Assembly (NCBI GenBank): GCA_031761405.1
Contig: JASEVX010000007.1
Span: 27,678,859-27,742,858, forward strand
DNA from: Serripes groenlandicus
Taxonomy: Eukaryota; Mollusca; Bivalvia; Cardiida; Cardiidae
Direction of reading: 5' to 3'
DNA: 64,000 bases
Below, one piece after another: positions 11,746-23,515 of the stretch (position 1 is its first letter; every line of letters starts with the position of its first letter). Below the pieces are notes generated by a model, which saw only the letters and a program-made list of their open reading frames with translations, searched no databases and was not told the origin of the DNA. Position numbers and translations under genes: made by a program.

Positions 11746-12468
11746 TCGCGCCTGTATCAGAGAAAGGGTGAACCTGATATGTATGTATCAAACAGGTTAT
11801 GACATAGAACCCTGTATTATATGTATAGTTGATACGTAATCAATTATAATGTCAAATTAACTTTTTATCCTTCATCTCTCTATTCAATTTTTTCAAATGT
11901 GTTTTGCTGTCCTAACTTTTTCCCAAATATGAAATTCTGCCGCTGACAACTTTTAAACACCTGGGTAAAATATGGAAACATCTATACATTATTGGACAAT
12001 TACGTAATAGAGTTGAATAGACCAATACTTCCTTTTGCTACAAGAGTTTCATCAGTCGTCTGAGGCATTTGCATGTGAGGGAAAAGGTATGTCGTCACTT
12101 TCCTCGCCTTCATGTCTGAAAATGCTTGTTTAAACATTTACAGTGATGACTTTTCAAACGCGGTCTGAAATTTATACCGTTTCTTCAAACGCATCTGTAG
12201 CAGATTTCCTTCTTTTTTTTTTCCGGGGAAACACTGTATCATGCCATGTCTTACGTTCGGTTTCCGACATGTTTCATCTATTGCATGGTCCCAAAGCAGA
12301 CGACATTAAAACTATTATGTCAGATATTAGATCTACCTTTCTACTATCCCTTTATTAATACAAACCAGAGGCTAAAACGCTTCTATAATGTAAACGGTTA
12401 TGAATGAACAGTCTTAAAATGTCATTTCGAAAAAGTACTTTAGACAGCATGCGCCTCACATAAAGGTT

Positions 12469-12696
12469 TTAACCCTTTACCATCTATAGACACATTACAG
12501 ACGCATCTACTGCAGACGACTTTTTAAAACAGTATAGAAAAATAAAAAATTGCTCATGCCTAACAATTTCTCCTTTTGCCACAATGTCTTCAGCACTATT
12601 CAACATTTAAACTTTCATTAAAATATGATTCCGTTATGTTGCCAATATGTTTTCAAAGTCGTCTGCTTATATTACAATATGTGGGTTAGGGGTTAC
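12469..12696. mobile_element. P-MITE
   Basis: TTAACCCTTTACC at the left, CTACTGCAGACGAC, core TTCTCCTTTTGCCACAATGT, right end GTGGGTTAGGGGTTAC. Left TTAA kept, right mutated. Confidence 0.75.
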
Positions 12697-12979
12697 ATTG
12701 ATTAATACCATATGCCCTGATACAATCAGCCATTATAAAGGTTAATGTAACTGAATACCCATTTTACATTATTAAACATTTTAACTGTCCCTTTCAGTGG
12801 CTTTTTTCCTATTGAAATTAATGAATGTAATTATTGATGACTTGAAACTTCTATCAAATTACCCCTCCCACTTCAGTTGTATGTGTGTATCAAGAACTAT
12901 TCAAAGTTATTTTAGTTTAATTAATCAATTTCAAAAAGCAATTAGCAAAAGATTGCTTGATACATATCTTTAATCGTGG

Positions 12980-13108
12980 AGTGCACTTCGGCAATGAACA
13001 GTTCCTTGTCTAGTATTGGTTTGTCACCCAGGTATCATGAATAAGTGTGCAGTAGTCGTGATAAAAATGTAATACAGTGTACACTGAGTAAAATCCCAAT
13101 AAAACAAA
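12980..13108 (+). mobile_element. SINE tail (head lost)
   Basis: TTGTCACCCAGGTATCATGA, then ATAAGTG and AATCCCAATAAAACAAAC, the shared SINE 3' end. Confidence 0.65.
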
Positions 13109-13111
13109 CTA

Positions 13112-13332
13112 TTAACCCTTTCTCTCATACGACAATTCTGCAGCAGACGACTTTGAACATATTTTGTTAAAACATAGAAAATCTCCATAATAACCTATGA
13201 CAAAAAGAGGAAAACATTGTGGCAAAAGGAGAAATTTCACGTTTTGTGCAATTCCTTCTTTTGTCACTATGTTTTCAAATAGCCGTCTGTTGCAGAGGCG
13301 TCAGAAAGCGTCTATATGAAGGAAAGGGTTAC
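13112..13332. mobile_element. P-MITE, near complete
   Basis: TTAACCCTTTCTCTCATACG to GAAGGAAAGGGTTAC, with both CTGCAGCAGACGAC-type blocks and the core hairpin. It directly follows a SINE tail. Confidence 0.85.
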
Positions 13333-14604
13333 AAGTGACGCCTTTTTAAAACACGTTTAAGTCTGTTGAACGCTTCTTTCGGCAATCATGTGACTCGAAT
13401 GTTATTGTTCATTTCTTTATTAGACTTTATTAATGAAAAGTGTCATAAAACGCAGAGATAAAATCATAGTTAATGACATTATTTGCCGATTCGCTTGAAG
13501 CAAAGATTATTAGTCGCCGGGCAGAAGCCCGCGACTTCTATTTTTAATAGGTTTTCGGAAATGACATGGGAGGGGGATTATTATTAGAAAGAAACACATT
13601 TAGATGTCTTGAACATATTACAATTGTGTTTGTTTAAAAACACTAAGTAATGACACATCTAAAATGAAATAAATATTCCGATGTTTTAGGTATTTTCAGT
13701 TTCTTTATTTTGACTCGCATTTATGTTTTTTTGTTTTATTTACGAAGACAAAACAGTCCCTATTTGCTAGAATGAAATACTGTATTTTACACTATATACT
13801 ACATGTAATCAAAAGGCTATAACTACAAACCTTTACGTCGCACAGTCTAACGTTGTTTACATACGCGCACCTGCTGATGAAAATGACGTCGAATATTCTC
13901 CTTCTAAAGGCAATTTTAACTTACTGAATGTTATTTTCATGTTCAAAGAGATCTTGATTTGTGAAGAAGGCATTTTATAATGTTTATCCATGTATATCTA
14001 AAATATGAACTGTTTCTAAGCTAAAACTGTTGATCGCGTGAGTCGCGAATAGCAACTGCGTAGATCAATCTCCTTTGCAGAGAGCCGCTCTTTACACTCA
14101 CTTACAAATAGTAAATCATATGCGATTTAAAATGGTTCGAAACAAATGAAGAAAAGAACAAACCGAGATAAAACTGGTTTTAATAGAAAAATTAATTTGA
14201 ACGAACACTCTCTGCCTATAAAGAGAGTGGAATGGAGATTGATCATAAACAATGAAAGGCTTCAATTATCATTCACTTCGTTGACAAAACAATGCAAGTT
14301 ATGAAACATTTTCACTTGACCCCACCCCTGATGTTCCAATATGCCCCTCAATTGATACTGTTTATTCAACTACTATAATGTTAGTGTTATGCATAACTGC
14401 AGTATGGATTTCCGGCGACATTGATGCGTTGCATCAACTTTCTCTTGTTCTGCATTATAACGAACTATGTCCTGTGAATAGGCTCTAACCAAGAGTTAAG
14501 TCCCTGCTTAACTGGAAATTTATCTTTGAATTTCGGAACTACAGTGTCAAGGATGTCCTAGTGTACACCTGCTAGCGCTGCTAGACTGGCCGAGCAGTGC
14601 TGGC
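13333..14604. other. No gene seen
   Basis: No recognised repeat; part of the inferred intron between exons B and C. Confidence 0.45.
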
Positions 14605-14715
14605 ACGGTCCAATGTTGGGGGCACCTGTCAAATGGAGAGAACACATGCAGCCAGTCCGGGGCTAGAAACCGGAATTTCTCGCTTTCAGTACTCTGCCCA
14701 CTGAGCTAAACGTAT
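14605..14715 (-). mobile_element. tRNA-like fragment
   Basis: Minus strand: TTTAGCTCAGTGGGCAGAGT is a good A box. The B-box side (CTAGCCCCGGACTG) is weak. Likely a SINE relic rather than a tRNA gene. Confidence 0.35.
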
Positions 14716-14812
14716 GTAATCAATTCAATTGTGTTCAAATTGAGTATTTCAAAATTACAGACATATTTGTTTCAGGGGCAATCATGGTTATGCGAGCTAT
14801 TAACACTAGTCA

Positions 14813-14945
14813 AGTGGTTGATTGATTGATAACTTGGTTTTTCCTGACACCAGCCAGTCAGTCGTAATGCTCTAACCCTACATCCCTGAGCGCCATCAGT
14901 ACTGCCATCATTACCATTGTTAAAATATTTGGTAAGACCCGGCTC
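14813..14945 (-). mobile_element. SINE fragment, (TGAT)n tail type
   Basis: On the minus strand it reads GTCTTACCAAATATTTTAAC, ATGATGGCAGTACTGATGG, GGTGTCAGGAAAAACC, then ATCAATCAATC. Similar to 23112-23285. Confidence 0.6.
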
Positions 14946-15050
14946 AGAATTAAGTTGAATAAATATTTCGAGTAAAACGACCTGATTTGAGCGGTGGTAA
15001 AAAGTCAACTATTCGAATAGAAAATCATCTTGATTACACGCTCTACCGAG

Positions 15051-15345
15051 CCCTGTTAGTTCAGTCGGTAGCGACGCGGGCTGTTAATCCCGGGGTTGTG
15101 AATTCGAACCCCAGTTCGACCAACATTCTTTCGAACGTTTGACAAAAGTCACGATGACAAGTGTCATTTGTCTTCCATCAATGGGATAATAGTATATGTG
15201 GAAAAGCAGCCAGTTGCTTGGAGATACTGTTATGTGGAGTACTGGTGTGAAATAGCCAGGAAACACATAAGTAGGTGAACTGGACGCCGTTATATGACTG
15301 AAAAATAGTTGGACACGGCGTTAAACCCCAATCAATTAATCAATG
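15051..15345 (+). mobile_element. tRNA-derived SINE (Asn-like head), complete
   Basis: Head CCTGTTAGTTCAGTCGGTAG (A box) and GTGAATTCGAACCCC (B box) with a GTTAAT anticodon-like loop. Body with GTGGAAAAGCAGCCAGTTGC; tail GACACGGCGTTAAACCCC, then AATCAATTAATCAATG. Copies at 48403 and 56107. Confidence 0.85.
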
Positions 15346-15658
15346 ATTATACGCTTAGTGCCGAATGGTGTTAGACTTCATCTAAGACCATTACTAATAG
15401 TTTGATTAGTTAGAATACAAATTATTTTTATAAGTAAATAGCTCAAACCCTTTTCAATGGTGATGTTTTCTAAAATGGACTTCTAACAGTATAGACCTTG
15501 ATCAGACTTTGGTCTGAATCGGTTCAAGCAGTCAAGCAGGGTAACATATATATAGAGCATAGAAAAGGGAAATGTTTCGTTTCATATATAGCATCAATAA
15601 AAATAAAAACAATGACAGTCTAAGAACATTTTCGTAGAAATAAAAATCAGAGATCTAC

Positions 15659-16150
15659 CTTCTTCAATGCTTGCTCGTTTTTACTAGACAACCTTCGGTA
15701 TTGCGATCCTCGCCGTTGTCCAAGTTCACTCGGTGGTATTGAACTCCGACGATCCGAAACAGAAAGACGTGAAGACATGAACGACTGACGCCGACCCCGG
15801 TATGAGTCATTGGATAGCCAGCTTTGACGTAAAACGGGACCCGAGGAACGGCTATCATTACTTCCGATAGTTGAGTTACGTCGTGCACCTGTTATTTCTA
15901 TTTTCGGAAAGACGTCATCAGGAAAAGAAACTCTGGTAGGTGACCTTGGTGACATTGAGGCGCATGATGAGAGCTTTAATGGCGAGGATTGCCGAAGCGG
16001 TGACGTTAAGTTTTGGCTATTTCCGACCGCAGTTTTTCCGCGGCTTTTCAATTTAAGTTTACTAGGTCGGCGTTTTCCGTGTGATGTCACTGACGGTCGT
16101 AATAAAAGACCTTTAATGTCAAACACGGACGTAAATTCGTCGCTTTTCAT
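15659..16150 (-). CDS. Candidate alternative first coding exon B (R-R-x-S rich N-terminus)
   Basis: Open for 164 codons from an ATG at 16150, with an in-frame TGA two codons upstream, to a donor reading GAAGAAG|GTAGAT, ending in phase 0. No acceptor AG lies between the upstream stop and the ATG, so this is best read as a first coding exon. The protein is basic and Ser-rich, with an unusual cluster of kinase-type sites: RRPS (27-30), RRNS (90-93), RRQS (120-123), RRSS (134-137), RRGS (146-149) and RRLS (152-155). Ser-Pro pairs occur at 50-71. No membrane segment or known domain is visible. Like exon A it could splice in phase 0 to 7561-7640. The family is not recognised; the coding call rests on composition, start context and the donor. 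Confidence 0.52.
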
Positions 16151-16775
16151 TGTTCAATTATAGCTTTTCCAACACTTAGCTCATTTTATGTGATGTTAAT
16201 TCCGAAAGAAACGTCAACTATTAATCCATTTTATTTTCAGTTGTCACAAAGTGTCGCAATGGTCTTTATCTATAAAGTGTCTCGTTTTCAATTTAAGTTC
16301 TCCCTTTATGAGCCCATATTATCTCTCTAATTGCAACAGTTATATAAAAGAAATCACCCCCCTATTTATAATATCAGTTTACATGGCATTCATTGGTATC
16401 AACGTAAATAAGATAATTGGCATAGTGTATTTTTAATATCCATATTTCCAAATCTATAAATCGTGCCGTATCTTCACTTGTTTACACTTGTCACTGAGTT
16501 ATTTTACTATTGCGTATTGAACCATTCCTATTACTAGAAATGTTACTAGAAATGTTAAATAACAAAAATTCTTATAGGAACTGCCATTTTACGATTTGAA
16601 AAGGGTTCAGATTGATATACAGCTATATCACTTAACATTAATTATACATTAAGGCCGATCTAACAATACAACGGACAACATGTGATACATGTGAAGCAGA
16701 CGTATGTTTAAAAGCATTATGTAGAGAATCTCTGATTGTTCATATCGATTGATCTTTGTCTCTTCACGTTTTGTT
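16151..16775. other. Sequence upstream of exon B
   Basis: Candidate promoter and 5' UTR region of exon B; no decisive element seen. Confidence 0.4.
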
Positions 16776-16990
16776 TTAACCCTTTCCCACATACATCTGC
16801 AGCAGACGACTTTGAAAACATAGAGACAAAAACTTGAAAAATCTCCATAAAAGGTAGTTTAATTGTTAAATAAAGTTGAAAACATTGTGGCCAAAGGTGA
16901 AATTGCTCATCATGAGCAATTTCAACTTTGGCCACAATGTTTTTAAAAGTCGTCTGCTGCTATTGCGTTAAAAAGCGTCTTCAGGGTTAA
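16776..16990. mobile_element. P-MITE with TTAA on both sides
   Basis: TTAACCCTTTCCCAC to CAGGGTTAA; the central palindrome GAAATTGCTCATCATGAGCA is nearly perfect. Confidence 0.85.
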
Positions 16991-17149
16991 CTCTATTCAC
17001 AACTTGTATTTCATATTTTTATTAAATATTAAAAATGAATTTAAAAGCAGACGACTCTGAAATAGCATTACATGTAAACTGCAAACACGTAGAACAGAAC
17101 ACCTTGAAATTGCTCTACGCGTGTATCTACACTATTCCATCGTGTTACC

Positions 17150-17336
17150 TTACCCACATACATCGAACCTTTCGTTAGAAAACGTTGAAAACCTCTAGGC
17201 ATTCATGTGGGGAAAAATATTTCAATTAAAGAATTATTATTGAATGATAGTTGAAAACATTACTGGAAAAGGGGAAATTGTTTATTACGTCTGCTGCACG
17301 TGCGTCAGAAAGTGTCTGTGATTTGTAAAGGATCAA
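17150..17336. mobile_element. Decayed P-MITE
   Basis: CTTACCCACATACATCG at the left and GTCTGCTGCACGTGCGTCAG with TTGTAAAGGATCAA at the right; the middle is diverged. Confidence 0.45.
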
Positions 17337-17486
17337 TGTGTATCTATTGTACCTATGTTACCTATGATCGTAATCAGTATCGCAATCATTATCAAAGAAA
17401 AAATGTTTTAAAAAATCTTTCGAATATCCATTTTCATATGAGACAAATTGCTTTATGGTTAAATAAAAAAAAATGAGGCAATTTTG

Positions 17487-17716
17487 TTAACCCTTTCCCA
17501 TATATATACGCTTTCTGACGCCTCTGCAGCAGACGACTATTGAAAACACTGTGACAAAAAGGTGAAATTGCTCAAAACGAGCAATTTCTCCTTTTGCCAC
17601 AATGTTTTCAACTATATTAAATAATTATACTTTTGTTTATAAAGATGTTTTCCCATGTGTGCAAAGACGTTATCAATGTCGTCTGCTCCAAATTGTAGTA
17701 TGTGGGTAAGGGTTTA
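17487..17716. mobile_element. P-MITE, near complete
   Basis: TTAACCCTTTCCCATAT to GTGGGTAAGGGTTTA, core GAAATTGCTCAAAACGAGCA. Confidence 0.85.
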
Positions 17717-17729
17717 TGCTTTCCCTTGT

Positions 17730-17860
17730 TGACGTAACAGCGACACGATGAGTCATTTCACCATTCGCCACACCGTTTTCACCATATTTAATTATAGTAT
17801 CTATAGCCATATGAAGATGGAACATTTATTTAATGTGTTCAAAGTCGTCTGCTGTCTATA
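17730..17860. mobile_element. P-MITE right-half fragment
   Basis: TTTCACCATTCGCCACACCG through CAAAGTCGTCTGCTG; the end is cut by a minus-strand SINE at 17861. Confidence 0.55.
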
Positions 17861-18108
17861 ATTTGTTTGTTTGTTTGTTTGTTTGTTTGGAGTTTAACGC
17901 CGCTTTCAACAGCTTTGGTCATATCACGGCGGTCAGTGCACCTACCCATGTTTTCCTGGCTTTCCCACACCAGTACTTACACAACATTTTTTCGAAGCCA
18001 CTGACTACTTTCTCACATAGATCAGAGGTGAGAGGCAATGGAAAACATCGCCCGAAAGAATGTCGCCGCAACCGGGTATCGAACCCGTGACCTCCAGATC
18101 ACGAGTCA
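17861..18108 (-). mobile_element. SINE with (CAAA)n tail
   Basis: Reads on the minus strand from a tRNA-like ACGGGTTCGATACCCGG to CCGCCGTGATATGAC and GGCGTTAAACTCC, ending in CAAACAAACAAAC. Confidence 0.8.
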
Positions 18109-18808
18109 GGGTCGTCTATATTTTGTAAACGATAACATAAAGATTAATAAGAATACATTTTGCAAGAAAGGCGTGATGCTATATAGTATTACGTCGATCA
18201 ATGCCATGATTACTGACTTTCATTGTATACACGTTTCAAACAAGACTGCAAAATAGTATACGTACTAGAGATGAAATAAATTTCATTATATGTCCGTTTC
18301 GAATGAGCTCACGAGTTATTGCGACAAAATAGCATACGTACTAAATGTGAAATAATGTTCATTGTATACCGGATTCGAATCGAGTTATTGTATTTCGATA
18401 AGTAGTACATCTATACTAGAGATCTGAAATAACGAACATCTGATTTCTAAATGAAAGGTTCAAAGTTTAGATATTTAAACTTGAATAGTAAATATCATAT
18501 ATTTCAGAAACGAAAAGCAAATAAAACTGGTAAGCTCATAAATCATAACCGCTGAATATCTTTATATTATAAACGAACCACATGTGAAATATCCGAATTT
18601 CAGAAACGGTCGATTTCATTTTTATTTTAAAAAAAACAAGAGATGAAATGTTTCAGCAACTTTAAGATGTCTATCCGAGAGTTATTATTCTGTGAACTCA
18701 CATTGAGTTATATGTAGCCCAAATCTCAACTACAAGTTATTCGAACCGGTGTTTTATTTTATGAACTCAAGTATATTGCAGCACTAAACCCTGTTATCTC
18801 TTCACATT

Positions 18809-19012
18809 TTAACACTTTTTCACGTACAACAAATCTGCAGCGGAATACCTTGAGCGCATCTTAGGAAAATAACAGCAAAACTGTACAAATGAAAGTATCG
18901 TTATTGAATATAGTTGAAAACATTGTGACAAATAATGAGCAATTTCTCCATTTGGCACAATGTTTCCAACATTCGTCTGCTGTGTATGCGTCTGCAAATT
19001 GAAAAGGGTTAA
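18809..19012. mobile_element. P-MITE with TTAA on both sides
   Basis: TTAACACTTTTTCACG to GAAAAGGGTTAA, with the core ATTTCTCCATTTGGCACAAT. Confidence 0.75.
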
Positions 19013-19240
19013 GCAAATCATTGACGATATTTGACGCCATAATATCAGACGAATCGAGAAACATTGTGAAAAAAGGAGAAAATACTCTTAACGAGCAAAT
19101 ACTCCATTTCCCCACATTGTTTTCGGATATATTTGATATAAAGCATGCTTCTGATTTCCAGATCTTACACTGCTTTCCGCACAGTTTCTATGGGGTAGTC
19201 TTTTTTTAAGCAGACGGCTGTAGAAAACTCATATCAAGTA
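19013..19240. mobile_element. Decayed P-MITE next to the previous copy
   Basis: Shows GAAACATTGTGAAAAAAGG, the palindrome CTCTTAACGAGCAAATACTC, and GCAGACGGCTGTAG. The two copies are only a few bases apart. Confidence 0.5.
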
Positions 19241-19347
19241 AACGCTTTAAACATCAACAAATAATCATTAAAATCCATGGTTTTAAACCTCTAATCAATA
19301 CGCTTGTCCCTGTTATAGATAACGGGGCTATACTCTTACTCCTACAT

Positions 19348-19569
19348 CTCCCCCATATATACGCTTTCTGACGCCTCTGCTGCAGACGGCTTTTTGAAAA
19401 CATAGTGACAAAAGAAGAAATTGCTCAAAACGAGCAATTTCTCCTTTTGACACAATGTTTTCCACTTTTAGTCATAGGTTATCCATTCAATTATAGAGAT
19501 TTTCTATTTTTTAACAAAATATGTTCAAAGTCGTCTGCTGCAGAATTGTCATATGAGGGAAAGGGTTAA
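19348..19569. mobile_element. P-MITE
   Basis: CGCTTTCTGACGCCTCTGC and GCAGACGGCTTTTTG at the left, GAAAGGGTTAA at the right; the left TTAA is lost. Confidence 0.82.
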
Positions 19570-20036
19570 AGTCCTTATTTATTCACAATGCCTTTGCTGT
19601 GCGTGGTTTATGCGGCCACTGTACTGAGTACGCACAACATAGATATTGGTGTAAAGATCCACAACACAAATCACTTTATTAGTATTACTCCCGTCTCCTC
19701 AAAACCAAGAATTTTGAAATTGAAATCCTTCTAATGCAAAGATTACCCTTGTTATAAAAATCCAACCATTCTCTTTAACGACACAATTATGGGGTGCCTT
19801 TTCAAAGTTGTCCATATGTTGAAGAGTTATTTACGGCAATTTATCTTGAACGCAGAGAGCGATTCAAACATTCTCTCCCGCTTTCAGCACTTTAAAATTG
19901 TCTACCAATTAACGTATCTCTGTTCATGATATATTACACTTGTACTATTTATGTAAGGCAGAAGTACGCTAGTGTATGGTTATAATTATTACATTATATC
20001 CACTTTAAAGAATTAGAGACCTTGATTTAACCCTTT

Positions 20037-20258
20037 CTCACATAATACAACAACAAATATGAAGACGACTTAGATGACATCTATAAATAAATTTGAAAAA
20101 TATCTCTATGTGGAAGTTTAACTGTTGAAAAGTGTTTAAAACAGTGTGGAAAAGGGAGAAATTGCTCAACATTATAATGTTTTCCTTTTAAAACCTTTGT
20201 TTCAATTTTCGTCTGCTGCAGAAGTGCCAAAATGTGTCTATATGTGGGAAAGGGTTAA
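20037..20258. mobile_element. P-MITE with TTAA on both sides
   Basis: TTAACCCTTTCTCACAT to GTGGGAAAGGGTTAA; the central part is shortened. Confidence 0.8.
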
Positions 20259-20354
20259 CACATTTCACCTTTTTATCTCTTTGACCGTAAAACGATTTAT
20301 AACTGTTTAATTAAATACTTTATGTATTCTTTTATTTGGGTTTTAGGCAATTTT

Positions 20355-20535
20355 TAACATTATTTCAGTTATACCACGGCGTTATTCATGATCCCTCGGA
20401 ACCAGATCCGTACCAAGATAGGAAATGTGCCTTCCCCAAGGGCACTCCATCATGAAAGTTGCTACTAGAGATCGAACCCGGGATACTCGGTTCTAAATCC
20501 CGGACGCTAACCACTCGGTCACAGCGGATCCCTAA
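20355..20535 (-). mobile_element. tRNA-derived SINE
   Basis: Minus strand: GGATCCGCTGTGACCGAGTG, GTTAGCGTCCGGG, CCCGGGTTCGATCTC, then the body ATGATGGAGTGCCCTTGGGG. Same family as 49760. Confidence 0.8.
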
Positions 20536-20617
20536 AAGGCTATAAGTAGCAAACCTTTTTTATAATGAGCCGGATCAGGCGATTTGGGGTCTTAATGACA
20601 CTCCGCTTCGACACCAT

Positions 20618-20839
20618 TTAACCCTTTCCCACATACAATAAATCTGCAGCAGACGACTTTGAAGACATTTAGTGAAAAACTATGGAAAATCTCTATAAAT
20701 GAAGGTGAAATTATTGAAAATAATTGAAAACATTGTGGCAAACGGAGAAATTGCTCGTTTTGAGCACTTTCTCCTTTTGCCACAATGTTTTCAGCTGCAG
20801 ATGCGTCAAAATGCATTTAAGGGTCGGAAAGGGGGGTAA
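20618..20839. mobile_element. P-MITE
   Basis: TTAACCCTTTCCCACAT, CTGCAGCAGACGACTTTG, core GAAATTGCTCGTTTTGAGCA; the right end is mutated to GGAAAGGGGGGTAAAG. Confidence 0.82.
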
Positions 20840-21479
20840 AGTTATATATACATAAACATGGTGGGAATACACATTAAGTTTTTTTGTCGGAAGATGCATT
20901 TATGTATAAAGAACATATATGCGGATTGTTAAGACTCGGATTAGACTGTGAATATACACAGGCTCACATGTGTCTTCACTATATGCGAATGCATTTTTAT
21001 TCCAGTTTTGAATCATCGTATACAAATATCAACAGAATCCGATAATCGAAAGAAAACTATGTTGAGTTCAAAATAATAATAATTAAACATCTACAGTGTA
21101 ATATTTGTAAGCTTTCTATATTCTATTTTTGTTACCTAATTGGCTGAGTTTAGGTGTTAGTTGTTTTTTTAACGTTTTTCTTCATTCATTGGCGACGTTT
21201 TGCCACTTTAGGGGTAAATACAATCTGATTAAAGGCAAAAATCTCAAGATATTGATCTCAAAAAATTATCACCTTTCAGCTTAATCTTTCCTTTACTAAT
21301 CCCAAATTTAAACACATTTCGACTTAAGCTGAATAAATATAAACACATCGTAGCTGGTAGTTGAAATTAGTAGCAATGGCTTCCTTTTAACTAGATTAAA
21401 ATTGTTTATATGATTATTGTTCATACGTATGTTGTAAAAAAAAGTCAAGTAATGTTTGTTTTATTTGCATAGCAAAAAC

Positions 21480-21570
21480 TTGTAATGGTTTTAATGGCTT
21501 CCCTCCTTGGCGATCTGTGTTTTAGGGAAAGCAGTACGACTAACGCACTGGTGTCAGGATAAACTTACCA
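21480..21570 (+). mobile_element. SINE 3' fragment
   Basis: TAATGGCTTCCCTCCTTGGC and CTGGTGTCAGGATAAAC match the 23112 SINE. Confidence 0.55.
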
Positions 21571-21612
21571 ACAACATTTGATCATTTACCGATGAAATGC
21601 CCTTATATGACG

Positions 21613-21686
21613 ACGGAATGTGTCGGCCCGGATCAGTCTGCGCGGACTGCGCAGGCTGATCTGGGTCGATACATTACGCAGAGACC
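21613..21686 (+). mobile_element. G-MITE 3' fragment
   Basis: CGGAATGTGTCGGCCCGGAT to GATACATTACGCAGAGACC; followed by a TG/TA-rich tandem duplication. Confidence 0.75.
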
Positions 21687-21710
21687 CTTATATGACTGCA
21701 ATAATGATGA

Positions 21711-21965
21711 ATGCGGCGTAAAACACAATACGAATGTGTATGTGTATGTGGGTATGTATGTGTACGTATATATGTATATGTATATAAGTATATGTATACT
21801 ATGTATATGTAAGTGTTTATATGGGTGTGCGTATATGCGGCGTAAAACACAATACGAATGCGTATGTGTATGTGGGTATGTATGTGTACGTATATATATA
21901 TATGTATATAAGTATATGTATACTATGTATACGTAAGTGTTTATATATGGGTGTGCGTATATGTG
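21711..21965. repeat. About 125-bp tandem duplication of TG/TA-rich sequence
   Basis: GCGGCGTAAAACACAATACG starts both units (about 21712 and 21837), each followed by GTATGTGTATGTGGGTATGT and TATATAAGTATATGTATACT. Confidence 0.88.
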
Positions 21966-22071
21966 TGTGCATGAATGAATATAGAGATATACATGTATAA
22001 GTTGAAGGCCATATCCTTCTTTTTTGTACACCAAATATATCTTAAATATGTTACCTTCAATAAATAAAGAT

Positions 22072-22116
22072 ATTTATTATTATTATTATATTAGTAGTAG
22101 TAGTAGTAGTAGTATT
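22072..22116. repeat. ATT and AGT microsatellite
   Basis: (TTA)n followed by (TAG)n, about 45 bp. Confidence 0.85.
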
Positions 22117-22353
22117 AAACACACACTCATAAAGAAGTATACACAACGAGGAGTAAACAGCTCTTTTCCATCACGATATAACTTCTATTACCCAACCAAA
22201 CCCTATGTACTGGGTACTCATAAAATCGATTCAGTGAGACGATTCTTCTGAGCACCCACAACCTATCTCTGATTAGAGGGACAAATAAGGATTTCAGAAC
22301 ACGAACACGAGCCAACGTACCTGAATAATACCTAACGGTTAAAGATTCGTAAA

Positions 22354-22634
22354 ATGAGCCGTGCGCGAGAAAACCAACATTGTGGACTCTGCGTAAGGTA
22401 TCGCCCCAGATCAGCTTAAGCATGCCGCGCAGGCTATCCTGGTTGGACAGTTTTCGCCTCCTGTTGATTTTCTGTTTCAGGAATCATTACTCTATACCTT
22501 TACCCCCCCCCCCCCCCCCCCCCCTGAGACGGAATGTGTCGGCCCGGATCAGTCTGCGCGGACTGCGCAGGCTGATCTGGGTCGATACATTACGCAGAGG
22601 CCATAATGCTGATTTTCTCGCGGGACGGCTAATA
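22354..22634 (+). mobile_element. G-MITE with a C22 run
   Basis: ATGAGCCGTGCGCGAGAAAA to CTCGCGGGACGGCTAATAT. The usual TATCCCCCTGAG has become 22 consecutive C (22503-22524). Confidence 0.85.
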
Positions 22635-23111
22635 TGTCTATGCAGTGCTCGAAACAACTACTATACAGTTAAAGCATATAAACGACATTCTTCATTCTTA
22701 AGTGGTTTAAGAGTGTACCTCCTCGTAGAATGAAATGTAAAATAAACAATTTCTAGTTTCATTACCAATGGCAATTTCAAGAGTTTTGTAAACGATACAG
22801 ATTCAGGTGAGTGCATTTTTTGCCGTTATAAGTTCCAAAAATCTTATATCGTGAAAAAAGGAGTTGCCCGATTTTTAACATGGAAGAGTCTAATTTAGGG
22901 AATTCGTCGCTAAAAGATTAAAAAATAAACTGATTCATTTGCCCAAGTGCAGATTAATTTTGAATATTTCTAGTATTATATATCTTGTCACGCTAGTATC
23001 GCAAAACAGAAGTCAAGATATGAACGGGGAAACACAAACAGACACGTTGTTATGATTAATGTCTACTTGGCGGCATCACGTAACGGTATGAAGACGTAAA
23101 GCTTTAAGGAA

Positions 23112-23288
23112 TAGATGTTTAGTGATGTGGTGGTTGAGCGTCCACCTCGGGTGTGGGAGGTCTCCGGCTCGATCCCAGGCTAGGTCATACCGAATACTTT
23201 AAATAATGGTAGTAATGGCTTTCCTTCCTTGGTGCTCAGAATGTCGGGATTACCATTACGACTGATTCGCTGGTGTCAGAATAAATGG

Positions 23289-23300
<12 letters not shown>
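23112..23300 (+). mobile_element. tRNA-derived SINE, first of a tail-to-tail pair
   Basis: GTGGTTGAGCGTCCACCTCG and CTCCGGCTCGATCCCAGG (A/B box-like), body GGCTTTCCTTCCTTGGTGC, tail GGTGTCAGAATAAATGG, then (TTGA)n. Confidence 0.8.
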
Positions 23301-23324
<24 letters not shown>

Positions 23325-23515
23325 GGTTTAACGCCGTTTTCAACACGTTTACAGTCATATCACGGCGACCAGTTCACCTACTCATGCGTTTCCTGGTTTT
23401 CCCACACCAATAAACCACGCAACATACTTTCCAAGCAACTAGCTGCTTTTCCACATATACTGTTAAACAGCCCATTGGTGAAGGACGAATGACACAGGTC
23501 ACAGTGACTTCAGGA
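23301..23515 (-). mobile_element. SINE, second of a tail-to-tail pair
   Basis: Minus strand ends GGCGTTAAACCCC and then (AATC)n shared with the plus-strand SINE on its left; body AAAAGCAGCTAGTTGCTTGG. Head is absent. Confidence 0.75.

Noticed and set aside
15051..15125. A tRNA-Asn gene
   Set aside because: A and B boxes are present, but the acceptor stem does not pair well and a SINE body and tail follow; same arrangement at 48403.
21633..22034. Tyr/Ile/His-rich frames on both strands
   Set aside because: Products of the TG/TA tandem duplication.
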